A stretch of 64,000 nt of DNA, from contig OZ237768.1 in NCBI GenBank assembly GCA_965178125.1, positions 434,001 to 498,000 of the forward strand, given 5' to 3'. This document shows positions 45,840-56,313 of the stretch, piece by piece. The stretch is from Bilabrum cf. latius (taxonomy: Eukaryota > Bigyra: Bicosoecida > Bigyra > Bicosoecida). The first letter of the stretch is position 1. Each line of letters starts with the position of its first letter. A model generated the notes under the pieces. That model worked only from the letters and a program-made list of their open reading frames with translations. It was not told the DNA's origin and searched no databases. The translations under genes were made by a program, and so were the position numbers.

Positions 45840-46547
45840 ATGAATGATAATATACCTAATTATGTTAATAGTCCTAAATTATGGCGTCAGGCAGTTGAGA
45901 AAGTAAATAGAACGTATAAAAAGCCTTCAGCTTATCGTTCATTAGCATATTTTGCTCGTTATAAAAAACTAGGGGGGACATATGATAAAATTAAATTAAA
46001 TGAAGCATAGAAAAATTTAAGAAGGTGGAAATTAGAGGATTGGAAGAATTAGAAGGGAGAAAAGGGATATTAGGAAAAAGGAGATATATATAGACCCACT
46101 AAAAGAATAAATAAAGAGACCCCTTTAACCTTTGGAGAATTAGACACGGAAGAAATAGAGGAAGCAATGAAGGAAAAATTTAATAACGGACACGTGAAAT
46201 CATTTAGACCTAAACCAGTTTTTAATTTATATAAATCAACTAAATCAAATAAAAAATATATGATTAAAGTAGTTCAAGGTAATAATATTCTGTTTACTGT
46301 TCATTTTGGTGGAATTAAGAATGATGGTACCCCTTATATGGACTTTATACAATATTATAATAAAGATGGAGAGAAGGAAGCAAACCGTAAAAAGAAAAAT
46401 TATATTAAAAGACATTCAATAAATGAAGACTTTAAAGACTATAAATCCCCCGCTTTTTGGTCTAGGTTTGTATTATGGAATGAACCAACATTAAAAGATA
46501 GCTTTATGGACGCCGTAGATAGAGCTAAAAAATTAATGAAAGTTTAA
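45840..46547 (+). CDS. DUF5872/DUF5754-like protein
   Basis: 235 aa with several TAGs in the first third. The N-terminal part (AYRSLAYFARYKKLGGTY ... LEDW ... IYRPTKRIN) follows the pattern of DUF5872. The C-terminal part (FWSRFVLWNEPTLKDSFMDA) follows DUF5754, both known from large algal DNA viruses. Biochemical function unknown; position beside the polymerase suggests a role in DNA or gene expression. Confidence 0.7.
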
Positions 46548-46600
46548 TATTATAGGTTTGATATAAGTTTTAGTTTTTCTCTTATTTATATATACAAAAA

Positions 46601-47122
46601 ATGAGCTTAGCAAGATTATCGCAACCTAATGATATATCTATTCAATGTAAGAATGTCGCAACTGGTAGATTAGATAGTAGTGGTCTATATGTAAATGCTG
46701 TTGTGAATAGTAGTGATGTAGTTGTTAGCAACGCAGGATTACATCTTGACAGTAAGGGTATTTCTTACATCACTTCGGGTCAAGCTTTACGATTCGGTGC
46801 CAATACCGCATCTGCTGGTTTAGTTATGAGTTTTGATGAAGACGGTCACGAATGTGATTTAACCGTAAAAGGTGAAGTAGTAGCAAATAACACCGTAGCG
46901 CATAAAGGAAGGGTAAATTGGAGTGGTGGAGGTGCTACTGAATTTGCTAGTGTTCCGGGTATGACTTCTAGTGATTTGGTTTTTATTACTACAATCACCC
47001 CCGCCAGTGAGCCGGTTGAATTTTCCCACGTAGTAGCAGGAACCGATGGATTTACGATTCATTTAACGGGTGGTAATTCCTCTAATGATTGGTCGGCTAA
47101 TTGGATGGTTATTAAAGGTTGA
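46601..47122 (+). CDS. Fibre- or spike-like virion protein
   Basis: 173 aa, TGA stop at 47120, no TAG. Almost all beta, rich in Ser, Val, Thr and Asn, with short repeating strands (GLYVNAVVNSSDVVVSNAGL) and a C-terminal Trp/Gly head (NSSNDWSANWMVIKG). This is how trimeric fibre or tail-spike heads look. TATATATACAAAAA precedes the ATG (late type). Receptor binding is an inference. Confidence 0.6.
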   Translation: MSLARLSQPNDISIQCKNVATGRLDSSGLYVNAVVNSSDVVVSNAGLHLDSKGISYITSGQALRFGANTASAGLVMSFDEDGHECDLTVKGEVVANNTVAHKGRVNWSGGGATEFASVPGMTSSDLVFITTITPASEPVEFSHVVAGTDGFTIHLTGGNSSNDWSANWMVIKG

Positions 47123-47164
47123 AAAATCTTTTTATTTATAAAAAAAATAAATAAATAGATAAAT

Positions 47165-47467
47165 TTAAATTGATATCTCCGGTGGTTTAATCCCGCTATT
47201 AAGCAGGGTTTGATTAAGTTTCTTGATATATTCCTCTAGTATATCCTTTTTTGGTTCTTTGAGATTTTTTTGGTGTTTCTTCGTTCGTTCGTGTCTCGTT
47301 CTGTCCTTCCTTCTATAATAACAATCACACACATCGCATTTAACTTTTTCATTTCCTCTAGCTAAATATTTTTTATTCCATTTGTCTTTGTTTGTTTTGT
47401 AATATTCCTACATATAATTAATTTTTGGTTGTTCCTATGTATTGCTTGAACTCTAAATATCGCTCAT
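47165..47467 (-). CDS. Small C2H2-type zinc-finger protein
   Basis: 100 aa, ATG 47467 to TAA 47165, several TAGs near the N-terminus. The finger reads CDVCDCYYRRKDRTRHERTK-KH. Likely DNA- or RNA-binding regulator; early motif upstream. Confidence 0.65.
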
Positions 47468-47493
47468 CACTATATATTATATAAATATATAAT

Positions 47494-47513
47494 GTTTAAG
47501 TTATTTTAAACAC
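47494..47513 (-). promoter_or_regulatory. Early-type promoter motif
   Basis: Minus strand GTGTTTAAAATAACTTAAAC lies 26 nt before the ATG at 47467. Confidence 0.7.
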
Positions 47514-47525
47514 ATAAAAAAGGTA

Positions 47526-50303
47526 TTAAATATTCTAATCTAATCGTTCGTTGGATTCCTTGTATACGTCCTTCATTTCGGGATACTAATATTTATAAAC
47601 TTCATCAAATAATTCTTTCTCCTTGGTGAATTTAATTCTTAATTCTCTATCCTTTTTATCCTTTTTATTTCCCATACTCCAAGAGGTTTTAATATTTCCA
47701 AATAACTACTTATATAATTTTACTATTGCCCCGTGTAATTCACTATCGGTTTCTATTGGCTTCTATAATCTCGCCCCGCTTACTTCTACATATCTTTTAC
47801 CCATTTCTATATATTTAATGGATTTCTCATTTTTACGTGTATAACTTAAATCAAATTTATTCAATTTAAGCGTCTATAACATCTCCTACAATATGATTAT
47901 TTTATTCTTTGTACTTTTTGCTTTCTCATCCTTAAAATCCTTTCTATCCTTTAATTCTGTCATTAGTTTATATTTATCTTTTCTCTTGAAATTAGCATAA
48001 TTAAAATAATTCATTAATTTGTAATTATCAATTAATAACATTTTAATATCCTCCGTTATGGCTGTCTCTGGTAGCCCTAAAATTTCAATTCTTCTTTTTA
48101 TATGGTCGTTCTCTACATCAAATGAATCAATCTTTTCTTGTAGTATCTCCATTGTCGCCTCTTTCATCTGCTATTTATTCATTCGTTGTGGTAATTCCTT
48201 ATCCACCTATACATCGGCACCCCTGTTTTTAAGAATAAGCTATAAATGAATATATTTATTTGTTTCGTATGTATCACATTTGAAATTATATAATTTCTTG
48301 AGTGGTAAATAAACCTTATATGATGCCTCTATCATTGCTTTATGGGCTATCTCTTCATCATCTTCTCCCTCAAAAATATCAATGTCAATATCATTCTCCT
48401 ACATTATCCTTTTTTCGTATTTTTCTAATTTAGTATATAAATCTGTCTATGCGTTAATTTCCATATTTAAGGTCGTCTATACCTCCTTTAAATTCTCATA
48501 TCTTGGATAAATGGATTTTACATCTTCAAAATATATATTCATATATTCGGGATTTCTACATCTTGCCAGTTGCTACATCATCTACGGCGGTAGAATCGTT
48601 TTTCCTTTATATAATCCATACACTGGGCGCTCCATTACACTATCTAATCCGTAAATGACTTTAGGACTAAATATAATTTTATCATATTTATCTAAGCTCA
48701 CATCCTCATCAGGTAATAAATCACTAGTAATTAATTTAACGTCCTCTATACCATCTTTACATAACATTTTATAAAATGTATCTGCGTTCTTCTTGCTATC
48801 ACACGCCAGTATAAATTTATCTTCACTTTTTAATTTATCGTAAAATTTCTATTGGTCTTTTTCAAAATATACTTTTACGTCCTTAAAATGCTTATATTTA
48901 TTCTTAATGAAGCTAAATTCTACTCCAGCACATTTTAAAAATTTCATCGCTATCTGGGATATGTCAGCATCTACAGCAATAAACTATTTACACGTCCTTA
49001 TCATTTTTAAAATAATAAATAATACAAGAACCCTATTATTATTCATCGTGGTAGAACTTAATATATGCTCTATAATGCTATTGAATTCATCCAAAAATAC
49101 GATGTATTTAGAAAAATCATAATTCACAATTTGGGGGATACTTTCCGGCGTAATAATAAGAGACTATCCAAAATCAAAAGTTTTATTCTGGTAGAACTCA
49201 CATTTAATATCTTCATTTAAAAAGCTCTCGTATTGCTCTGTGCCTAAACATACACGGGATACAATGGATAAGAACGGCGTTTGAACCTGTTTAATGTATT
49301 TCTTAAATGCTGTTGTTTTACCTGTTCCTGTATCACTTTTTACCACATAATTATATTCATATTTAAAAAATCGTTCGGGCTTCTCTATATCATCTAATTT
49401 AGGTTTATTAATTTCTGTATACCCGTTAATATTCTCGTCATAAGGACGATAATAACACTTTGAAATATACTTATCTTTCACAAATGCCTTTAAACTTTTA
49501 TCATTCTAAATTATTGAATTAACTAAATTAAAGGTTTTTAACTTATCAAAATAATGGATAGAGTTCCACACCTTGTTATTTTTGTGGTAGTCGTATTTAT
49601 TGCCCTTCTTGCTCCACTCCTACCACTCCTTCTTAAATCCTAAATATTTACTCGCTAGGGTTGCTTTATACCAATCACTATAATTATTTAAATATTTCTT
49701 ATCTAGTCTATTTAATATAATTGACCAGTCTTTACCATTTAAAATGAATTTCATCATACAGTTATTCACATCTTGATTATCAATTTTTGATATCCTTTTA
49801 CTCGCCCCTTTTACGTTGGATTTCTTAGAGGATTTAATAATATACTTTTCATAAAATTTATAAAGCTCCTTAGGACATTTTTTTATTTCTACATTATTAA
49901 TAACTTCGTATTTTGACCCATTTATGCCACTTGGTGGTGCCACTACATAAGCCCCATCATTCCTAATATCAACGTCAATATCTCTATTGGTGGTAGTTAA
50001 TATATTCTAATCATATTTAAAATATAGATGATACCCTCCACCCGCTGTTTTAACCGTGAATGTGTTGAACCGCTTCACAAAGTCATCTGAAAATTTCTTG
50101 ATGAATAAATGCTCCTTCTTATCGCTCCATTTATATGAATCAATATCAAACACGGTTATATTATTAATTTCTCCGGTGATAATAGCCATATTCTGATTAT
50201 TAAATCGTTTAGGCTCGGGTTTGGTGAGATATCGCCAGCTTTTAACATCAGGTATTTTTTGATTGTGCTTGATGGGGAAACTAACGAGGTTTTTATTATT
50301 CAT
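47526..50303 (-). CDS. Primase-polymerase fused to origin-binding-type SF2 helicase
   Basis: 925 aa, ATG 50303 to TAA 47526, one frame throughout with about fifteen TAGs. N-terminal archaeo-eukaryotic primase (Prim-Pol): catalytic FDID (residues 52-55), AGGGYHLYF (His92) and AYVVAPPSG. Middle helicase: Walker A SDTGTGKTT (about 323-331), SRVCLG, Walker B IVFLDEFNSI (about 395) and FIAVDADI, the pattern of herpesvirus UL9-like origin-binding helicases. The protein would unwind and prime the viral genome. Early motif upstream. Confidence 0.85.
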
Positions 50304-50329
50304 TTTCTATATATATTATTAGAAATATA

Positions 50330-50351
50330 TTTTTAAACTATTTTAAACGCC
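50330..50351 (-). promoter_or_regulatory. Early-type promoter motif
   Basis: Minus strand GGCGTTTAAAATAGTTTAAA lies about 26 nt before the primase-helicase ATG at 50303. Confidence 0.7.
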
Positions 50352-50462
50352 ATATTTAATTATAGAGGGCTTAAAGGGGCTATAATAATTAATGAAGGTA
50401 AAAGGTGATTTTTGCCATTTAGCCCTAAAAAATAGATTGTGATATGAATGGTGTATTTTAAC

Positions 50463-50655
50463 ACCTTCTAAAGTGATGGAACTATTTTTAAAAATTATCT
50501 AAAGGTCCCATACCACCTTCACAAGAGGCCCTACATCCACGTTTTGCTAGAAATACTATATAATTATACGCAATTTGTGGATATAGCCATCGTATAGATT
50601 TTAATATAGCGGTTATATTAAAATATTTTATTAAATTCTAGCCCGTTTATTAAGT
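50463..50655 (-). repeat. Internal copy 3 of the terminal-repeat block, reversed
   Basis: The complement contains CTATACGATGGCTATATCCA ... GCAAAACGTGGATGTAGGGC ... AGTTCCATCACTTTAGAAGG, matching the left TIR and internal copies 1 and 2. It fills the gap between the primase-helicase and the 50667 gene. Confidence 0.85.
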
Positions 50656-50666
50656 TGTAGGGGCTT

Positions 50667-51437
50667 TTAATTATAGATATCTTGTAGTTTTTCGTGTTCG
50701 GCCTTCACATCAAGGGTCAAATATACACGGCTATTCCAAAACTCAGGGCTGTTTATATCATCGCTATTATTAATATTAAAATTTCTTTTAATTTTACAAA
50801 TCATAATTTGTAATTTACGAGGGCTAAACTATTTCTTAAGAGCCTCTACATCGGGTAAATTAATTTCACCAAAAAATACATCATTTCCATTTACGGACAC
50901 TTTATACCTATAATCCTGATTCTCTAATTTAATTAAATCACCTATTATTTTTTTCTCTTCCTCAGGTATCATTTCATCATCAGTTTCTGCTTCTATCTAG
51001 TCTTGTTCGGTACTAACGCTGTTTATTTCACTTTCACTGTCAGGCTCCATACCGGTAAATTTTTCATCTATTGCGGTCTATCTAATTAATTCTGGCGGTT
51101 GTAAATCATCTACATCATTATAAATTTTATTATTCTGTGGTTTATAGTCATTAAATTTATCTAGAATGTATGTTTGGTTAATTTCAAGCTGGTCGTTATT
51201 ATCGTGTTGTATCTTCTGTTTCTCTTCTTTCTTGGGTTTTTTGACGGCTTTTTTCTCTTTAATATCACTAACTATATTTTTATTAATTAATTTAGACGTG
51301 GAAAACCTTCCACCTAAATCTACATACGTAGTAATGGTCTCTAAAATTTTTTGCGTACTATCTGTAATATGGTCTGTAGCCTTATAAATCTGCTTCATTA
51401 GGACGGGATTTTCAATGACATAATTATTAAAGTTCAT
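50667..51437 (-). CDS. Viral protein of unknown function, 256 aa
   Basis: ATG 51437 to TAA 50667, three TAGs. Helical N-terminus (MKQIYKATDHITDSTQKIL), a Lys-rich linker (KKAVKKPKKEEKQK), an acidic central segment (EPDSESEISSVSTEQD) and a compact C-terminal part. No family recognised. A degenerate form of the early motif may lie upstream (GCGTTTTTTTAAAACTC). Confidence 0.6.
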
Positions 51438-51749
51438 ATCTATAATACTAAGTTATAATTTTTGAGTTTTAAAAAAACGCTTAGAGGTGGGGGGGTTATG
51501 TGGGGGTTATCCCTAGCCTTTAGGCTAGGGTTATGGGTCTGGCTTCAATTATTCAATCCAATTCTCCTTCCTTTGCGGTTCCATCCGTCAGTTTATACCC
51601 TCCTGCCCTACATTTTCATCACTTCCTCGTGCTGGAACTTCTCACTGCTACCACTGGAATCGGCTATCGTCTACCACCTTCTCATCTTCATCTTCGGAAC
51701 CTGTGCTACGCCAAAATTTATCTGGACCACACATAAAACACATAAAACA
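51438..51749. terminator. Gap with strong hairpin
   Basis: CCCTAGCC-TTTA-GGCTAGGG (51511-51530) forms an 8-bp stem. From here the base composition becomes mixed rather than AT-rich, marking a change of origin. The CT-rich stretch to 51749 may be the promoter of the next gene. Confidence 0.5.
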
Positions 51750-52217
51750 ATGGCCGGGGTTTCTACAGATGTTAATGATGAAGTAATGAAGGCGCTTATT
51801 GCTGGTATTGAAGACATTGGAGCAGTGGGCGAGGAGTGGGACAGGGTTCTTCAATCTTTTGACGGCGAGACTGCCACGGTGAAGCTAGGCGAGGAAATCC
51901 AGACCTATGAGATTATCACCGAAGAAGAAGCAGACAAACGTTTGGACGACCACGCTACAGAGACGCTTGCTTCCTTCGTTCCTGCGTTCCTCTCGCGCTT
52001 CCTGCCTTGCGATGCCGATATCATAAGCACCGCTACCGCTGACGCGAACCACAGCGAGGCTTTAAGCGCCCTTCTTAAGTCATTTATAGTGGCTTAGGGG
52101 CGCTGGGACGACCTCATTCAGGCCTGTAAAGATGAGGACGGGCTGGGACATTTTCTAAACAGCTACGACGGGAGCACGAGCGAGCAAAATGGATACGTGG
52201 TGATGCGTGTGGATTGA
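51750..52217 (+). CDS. Host-like gene near the viral right end, 155 aa
   Basis: ATG 51750 to TGA 52215, one TAG at 52095. Acidic helical protein (MAGVSTDVNDEVMKALIAG; EEEADKRLDDHATETLASF). Codon choice and base composition differ from the AT-rich viral genes and resemble the host more. Function not recognised; convergent with the spliced gene at 52401. Confidence 0.6.
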
Positions 52218-52384
52218 TTGGATTGACTGAGACCACAAATGAAACATTGAAATGCTCTTCAATGCGGGATTCCACCCGTGTCAATGCTGGAAGCACGGTT
52301 CGTACCCTGCTACACACGACAGCGTGGCCACTCCAATATAGCCGTGTCCCTACCAATAACAAACACGACAATTTATAATAAAAA

Positions 52385-52400
52385 AGGTTGTTCAACCTTC
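52385..52400. terminator. Palindrome between convergent genes
   Basis: AAGGTTGTTCAACCTT is a perfect palindrome lying next to the stop codon of the minus-strand gene, followed on that strand by an A/T-rich tract. Likely transcript-end or polyadenylation region. Confidence 0.4.
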
Positions 52401-53094
52401 TCACTTCTCCATCTTGGGCTAAGAACCCGCCGTCCGGGGATAGTCCTGGATGAGATTCTCATTGCCGCGAAACCGCTTGGCTGGTGCGGCGATGCCAGAT
52501 TCCAGAAGAAGCTACTTGTTGAAGTCTTGGCGGCGCTTCCTCTTCTGGTTCTTCTCCAAAACATCACCAACGAGCGATGGGATGTCATATGCTGGAAGAA
52601 ATGGCTTGAGGATAGCCATTTTCTGTGCCAAGAACGCCTGTGTCTGCCTCGTCTCCGCGTAATCTCTGCCGTGATGTAGAATCTTCAGCACGCCATTAAT
52701 CCGGTCAAAGTCAGCATCGGTATCGTCAAGACTCCCCTTGGGGAATATTGAAGCGATAACAGCGAGTAGAGCCTTTGAGTTGACGCCTGTCGGTTCCAAT
52801 GCTCCGACCGCCTCCCGAATTGCCTTCTCCAGCGACTTCCCGGTTTGCTCAACGAGGTGCATGTCCCCTAGTAGCCTTGAATGCGCTTTCAAAAGCTTCT
52901 TGGGGTTCTTCTCGGTTTGTACGGTGTCCTGGAAGGTGAGTAGCGCTTCCGTTCCCGTTTTCTTGCGTTGGTCGGGCTTGAAGAGCTGCGTTGGCGAGCA
53001 AAACCGGTGCGATAGATACAGATACGGTCAGCAAAGCAATTTCCATATGTTGATTATCTATCCTGTGGATTCTTACCTCAATCTTGCGGTCCAT
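52401..53094 (-). CDS. Host-like spliced gene inside the virus, 200 aa
   Basis: Exon 1 53094-53077 (MDRKIE), 91-bp intron 53076-52986 (GTAAGA ... CGCAG), exon 2 52985-52401 ending at TGA. Splicing joins the short start exon to a long frame that otherwise has no ATG (LFKPDQRKKTGTEALLTFQD ...). Two TAGs are read (52512 and 52434). Helical protein with a basic C-terminal segment (LEKNQKRKRRQDFNK). No family recognised. An alternative without splicing gives an 81-aa signal-peptide-like product and leaves exon 2 orphaned. Confidence 0.6.
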
Positions 53095-53207
53095 ATCTAT
53101 TGTTTTAGGCTGGTGAAGTGATCAGCTGGCCTACAGCGTCATCGTTCCGGGGTGTATTGAACTGTGGCGCTTGTGGTATTGCGATGACGAGTGTAGCAAG
53201 TTGCTGT

Positions 53208-53628
53208 AGCGCGTTTGTTCCATTTGTGAAGGTATAAGCGAGGATAAGGGGGTATAATGAAGGTAGTTTAGAAGGTTGAATAATGGAGTCCCATAAAGTG
53301 ATGGAACTTTTGGCTAGAAAATGGCTAGAGTCCCATAACACCTTCACAAGAGGGCTACATCCACGTTTTGCTAAATAATACATATACTAATACGCAATTT
53401 GTGGATATGGTCATCGTATAGAGTTTTATATATAATTGATTTTCTATAATTAGAAGGATAAAGCAGTTATATGAAGTAGCAGTATGAAGAGGCTCACCTT
53501 GACTTTTGGAGCGACTAGCGAGAAAAGGAATGGAGAGAGGGAAGAGCTTTAGCTCTGACTGAACGTAATTATTGAAACTTGTTTCCTTAACCGAAGGGAA
53601 TAAATTTATTTATTACCGTAGCGGGGGG
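53208..53628 (-). repeat. Right terminal inverted repeat, 421 bp
   Basis: Inverse complement of 26687-27107, ending GGTAGCGGGGGG-type terminus at 53628 next to TGCAA. Equal length to the left copy. Confidence 0.92.
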
Positions 53629-53633
53629 TGCAA
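53629..53633 (+). other. Target-site duplication, right (TGCAA)
   Basis: Matches 26682-26686. Joining the flanks with one copy restores the lectin frame GEIL-HSAIGP. Confidence 0.85.
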
Positions 53634-53900
53634 TATCTCTCCTCTCTGGAGCCTGTCGCCATTTGCCGGCTTCCTCGCGGCCAAAGCGCTCACATTGCAG
53701 GACAACTTGTCAAGTTTGTCAGAATCCGGGTGTGCATTCCAAATGTCGCGGCTCTGACTGCTGCTGCTGGCGTGAACCGAGGCTTACGACATGATGGAGC
53801 CAGCGCTGCGAAGGTGCTGCTGACCTGTTGCTCGTCGCCCGTGCACACTGACCGCCGAACAGGCGACGAGAGCTACAAATATAGAAACTATTGATCGCAT
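53629..53900 (-). pseudogene. Virus-interrupted lectin gene D, 5' part
   Basis: ATG 53900 and signal peptide (MRSIVSIFVALVACSAVSVHG), then DIWNAHPDSDKLDKLSCNV...GDRLQRGEIL up to the viral right end. An in-frame TAA occurs after SIMS, where copy C reads STLS-ASVH, so this copy carries a true stop as well as the insertion. Continuation at 26461-26686. Confidence 0.85.
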
Positions 53901-54276
53901 GTCTGCAAATCTGAGCCTGATACGACCGTGATTTCCAAACTTAGCATGCAGCAGCGCGTGCAAGCGCTTCAGCAGACCTCAAAGGGGAGCGGGGCCCCCG
54001 GGGGGGGAAAGGGGGGACACCTTCCTGAGCCTGTCGATGCTGATGTTGCACCTGAACCTGTCGGAATATCTCCGCAGATGCATTGAAGTGACTTGTAGCG
54101 AGTGGGCCTTATTGAAAGCGGTGACTCTTGCAATCATTTCGATTCGAGCCCTTGGCGAGACATAGACTATCGTATGCATCCACACAGAGGGCGAGAGCGG
54201 TCTGTGTCATGATGAGGATGAGCACCACCCGAGCTTTCAAGACTGCCGAACATAGACAACCCTCTCAGCGGCTCAT
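53901..54276. repeat. Lectin-array spacer with duplicated 3'-flank block
   Basis: G-run at 53990-54015, then the block starting CACCTGAACCTGTCGGAATA at about 54048-54210, as downstream of copies A, B and F. No gene. Confidence 0.6.
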
Positions 54277-55944
54277 TTATTTCTGCGACTTGCCCGCATA
54301 ATTAATCGCCTTGTCGAAGCCGGACATCGGGTATCCCTCAGGGGGCGCCCCCCCAAAGTAGTCCTTGATGTCATTGTTGTTATCCGACCACCACATACCG
54401 TAGAAAGTAGCCTGCTGGAGCAGCATCACCCTGGAGTCCTTAAGCTCCAACACCCTGGCCGTGGGCTAAATGTAGGACGTGTCGATGCTCCACAGGTACG
54501 CCCCGCTGTCCATGTCCACGAGAGCAAGATCTCCCGTGCGGTCGCACTCCTCCCCCGTGATGACGAGTGCGCACTTCTGGGCATTGCCCCGGGTATCCGT
54601 CTTCCAGTAGATGACTCCGTGATTTTTCGTCCCCACCAGGTTGCAGTCGTCCTGCACCGTCAGAGTGGCCTTGCTGTGGGCACCCTGCTGGAGCGACTGC
54701 CCCATGGCAAGCACCTCATCGTCCCACAGATGGTATCCCTGGGCGGCAGGTCGCTTAGCAAGCGCCTTGGGGTCGCAGCGAGGAGCCCACCCATTGATGG
54801 CCGCCTGCAGCGCCGCCGTCTTGAGACCGTTGCCGAAGGTGTTGTCGTCGTCAGGACTGTCCAGGTCTTCTGACCCCGTAGACCACACGATCGCACCTCC
54901 CTGCTGGAACAGTACGGCATTCCCGTCACCCTGCAGACGAAGGGTGTCTGCACCCGGGTACATCAGCGAGGTAGGCACCCGCCAGATGTACTGCCCGGAG
55001 GCGCTGTCCACGATGGCCAGGTCGCCCTTGGTGTCGCAGCCGTCCCCCGTCATGACCAGTGCGCACTTCCCCTCGGTACCCTTGCCCGCCGTGTGGGTCG
55101 CAAACCGCGCCTTGCCCCCTCGGTACACCACCAGGTTGCAGTCTCCCTGCATGCGCAGCTCGGCCCCCTCCTCCTCGCCCGCCTTCAGGGCGGCCCCGGC
55201 TCGCAGCACCTGCTTCGGAGACAGCACGTCGCCATCGGTCACTTGCTGGTACGACGATTGCAGGGCCCCTGCATCGCACTGCAGACTGTGCACGTCCTCC
55301 CGCACCTCTATTTCGAAGTGGAGGTACCCTCCCCGAATTGGGTCGTTCTCATTCTTTTTTGTGCTCCACAGCAGCTGCGCGCCTTCCTGAAGGAGTACGG
55401 CATTGCCGTCCCCCTGGACCAGAAACGTGTCCACCTCGGGTGTGAAGAAAGAGGATGCCACTCGCCAGAGGTACTTGCCCGTATCCGTGTCGATGATGGC
55501 CAGGTCTCCCTGCGTGCTGCAGGATGCATCCGTCATGAGGAGCGCGCAGTGGTTGGGAACCTTGTGCTTTGGGTTGGCCGAGACGACTGAATTTACGACC
55601 AGCTTACAGTCAGCCCGGAGCCACATAGTAGTCGAACCCTTGGACAAGCCATTATCGAGTGGTCCGATGGCGGATTTCAGAATCTCGCCTCTCCGGAGCC
55701 TGTCGCCCTTCGCCGGCTTCCTCGCGGCCAAGGCGCTCACATCGCAGGAGAATGCATCAACTTTGTCAAAAGCCGGGTTTGCTTCCCACTCTTTGCGGGC
55801 CACAGTGAAGAGGTCGTCAAAACTCCAGGCCGCCGACATAGAGCCAGCGCTGCGAAGGTGCTGCTGGCCTGCTGCTCGTCGCCCGTGCACACTGACCGCC
55901 GAGCAGGCGACGAGAGCTATCAAAACAGAAACGATTGATCGCAT
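54277..55944 (-). CDS. Secreted bulb-type lectin, copy E
   Basis: 555 aa, ATG 55944 to TAA 54277; a single TAG (SYI-TAG-PTARVLE) aligns with Gln of SYMQPTAR in copy A. Signal peptide MRSIVSVLIALVACSAVSVHG. Motifs QGDGNAVLL, QGDCNLVVY, QGDGNAVLF and QDDCNLVGT. It is the least TAG-rich copy and so a good reference for the others. The C-terminal tail (DNNNDIKDYFGGAPPEGYP) is distinct. Confidence 0.88.
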
Positions 55945-56313
55945 GCCTGCAAATCTGAGCCTGATACGACCGTGGTTGCCGAACTAAGCATGCAGTAGCG
56001 CGTGCATGCGCTTCAGCAGACCCCGAAGGGGGGGCGGGGGGTGCAAAGTGGGGACACCTTCCTGAGCCTGTCGATGCTGATGTTGCACCTGAACCTGTCG
56101 GAATATCTCCGCAGATGCATTGAAGTGACTTGTAGCGAGTGGGCCTTATTGAAAGCGGTGGCTCTTGCATTCATTTCGATTCGAGCCCTTGGCGAGACAT
56201 AGACTATCGTATGCATCCACACAGAGGGCGAGAGCGGTCTGTGTCATGATGAGGATGAGCACCACCCGAGCTTTCAAGACTGCCGAACATAGACAACCCT
56301 CTCAGCGGCTCAT
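55945..56313. repeat. Lectin-array spacer with duplicated 3'-flank block
   Basis: Nearly identical to 53901-54276 (G-run, then the CACCTGAACCTGTCGGAATA block at about 56090-56250), showing a recent unit duplication. Confidence 0.6.

Larger units (their letters stand above)
26687..53628. mobile_element. Complete integrated Polinton-like / virophage-like virus, 26,942 bp
   Basis: An AT-rich block bounded by 421-bp terminal inverted repeats and a 5-bp target duplication (TGCAA at 26682-26686 and 53629-53633). It encodes rve integrase, packaging ATPase, adenain-like protease, penton candidate, major capsid protein, family B polymerase and primase-helicase. The ATPase-protease-penton-capsid order is that of Mavirus. 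Short dispersed sequences tie it to Maverick/virophage/PLV elements, but which branch it belongs to cannot be decided without alignment. All core frames are intact if TAG is sense. Confidence 0.9.

Noticed and set aside
52849-53094. 81-aa frame with signal-peptide-like start (MEIALLTVSVSIAPV) on the minus strand
   Set aside because: It lies mostly within the proposed intron of the 52401-53094 gene and overlaps exon 2 out of frame; the spliced model explains the sequence better than a frameshifted secreted protein.
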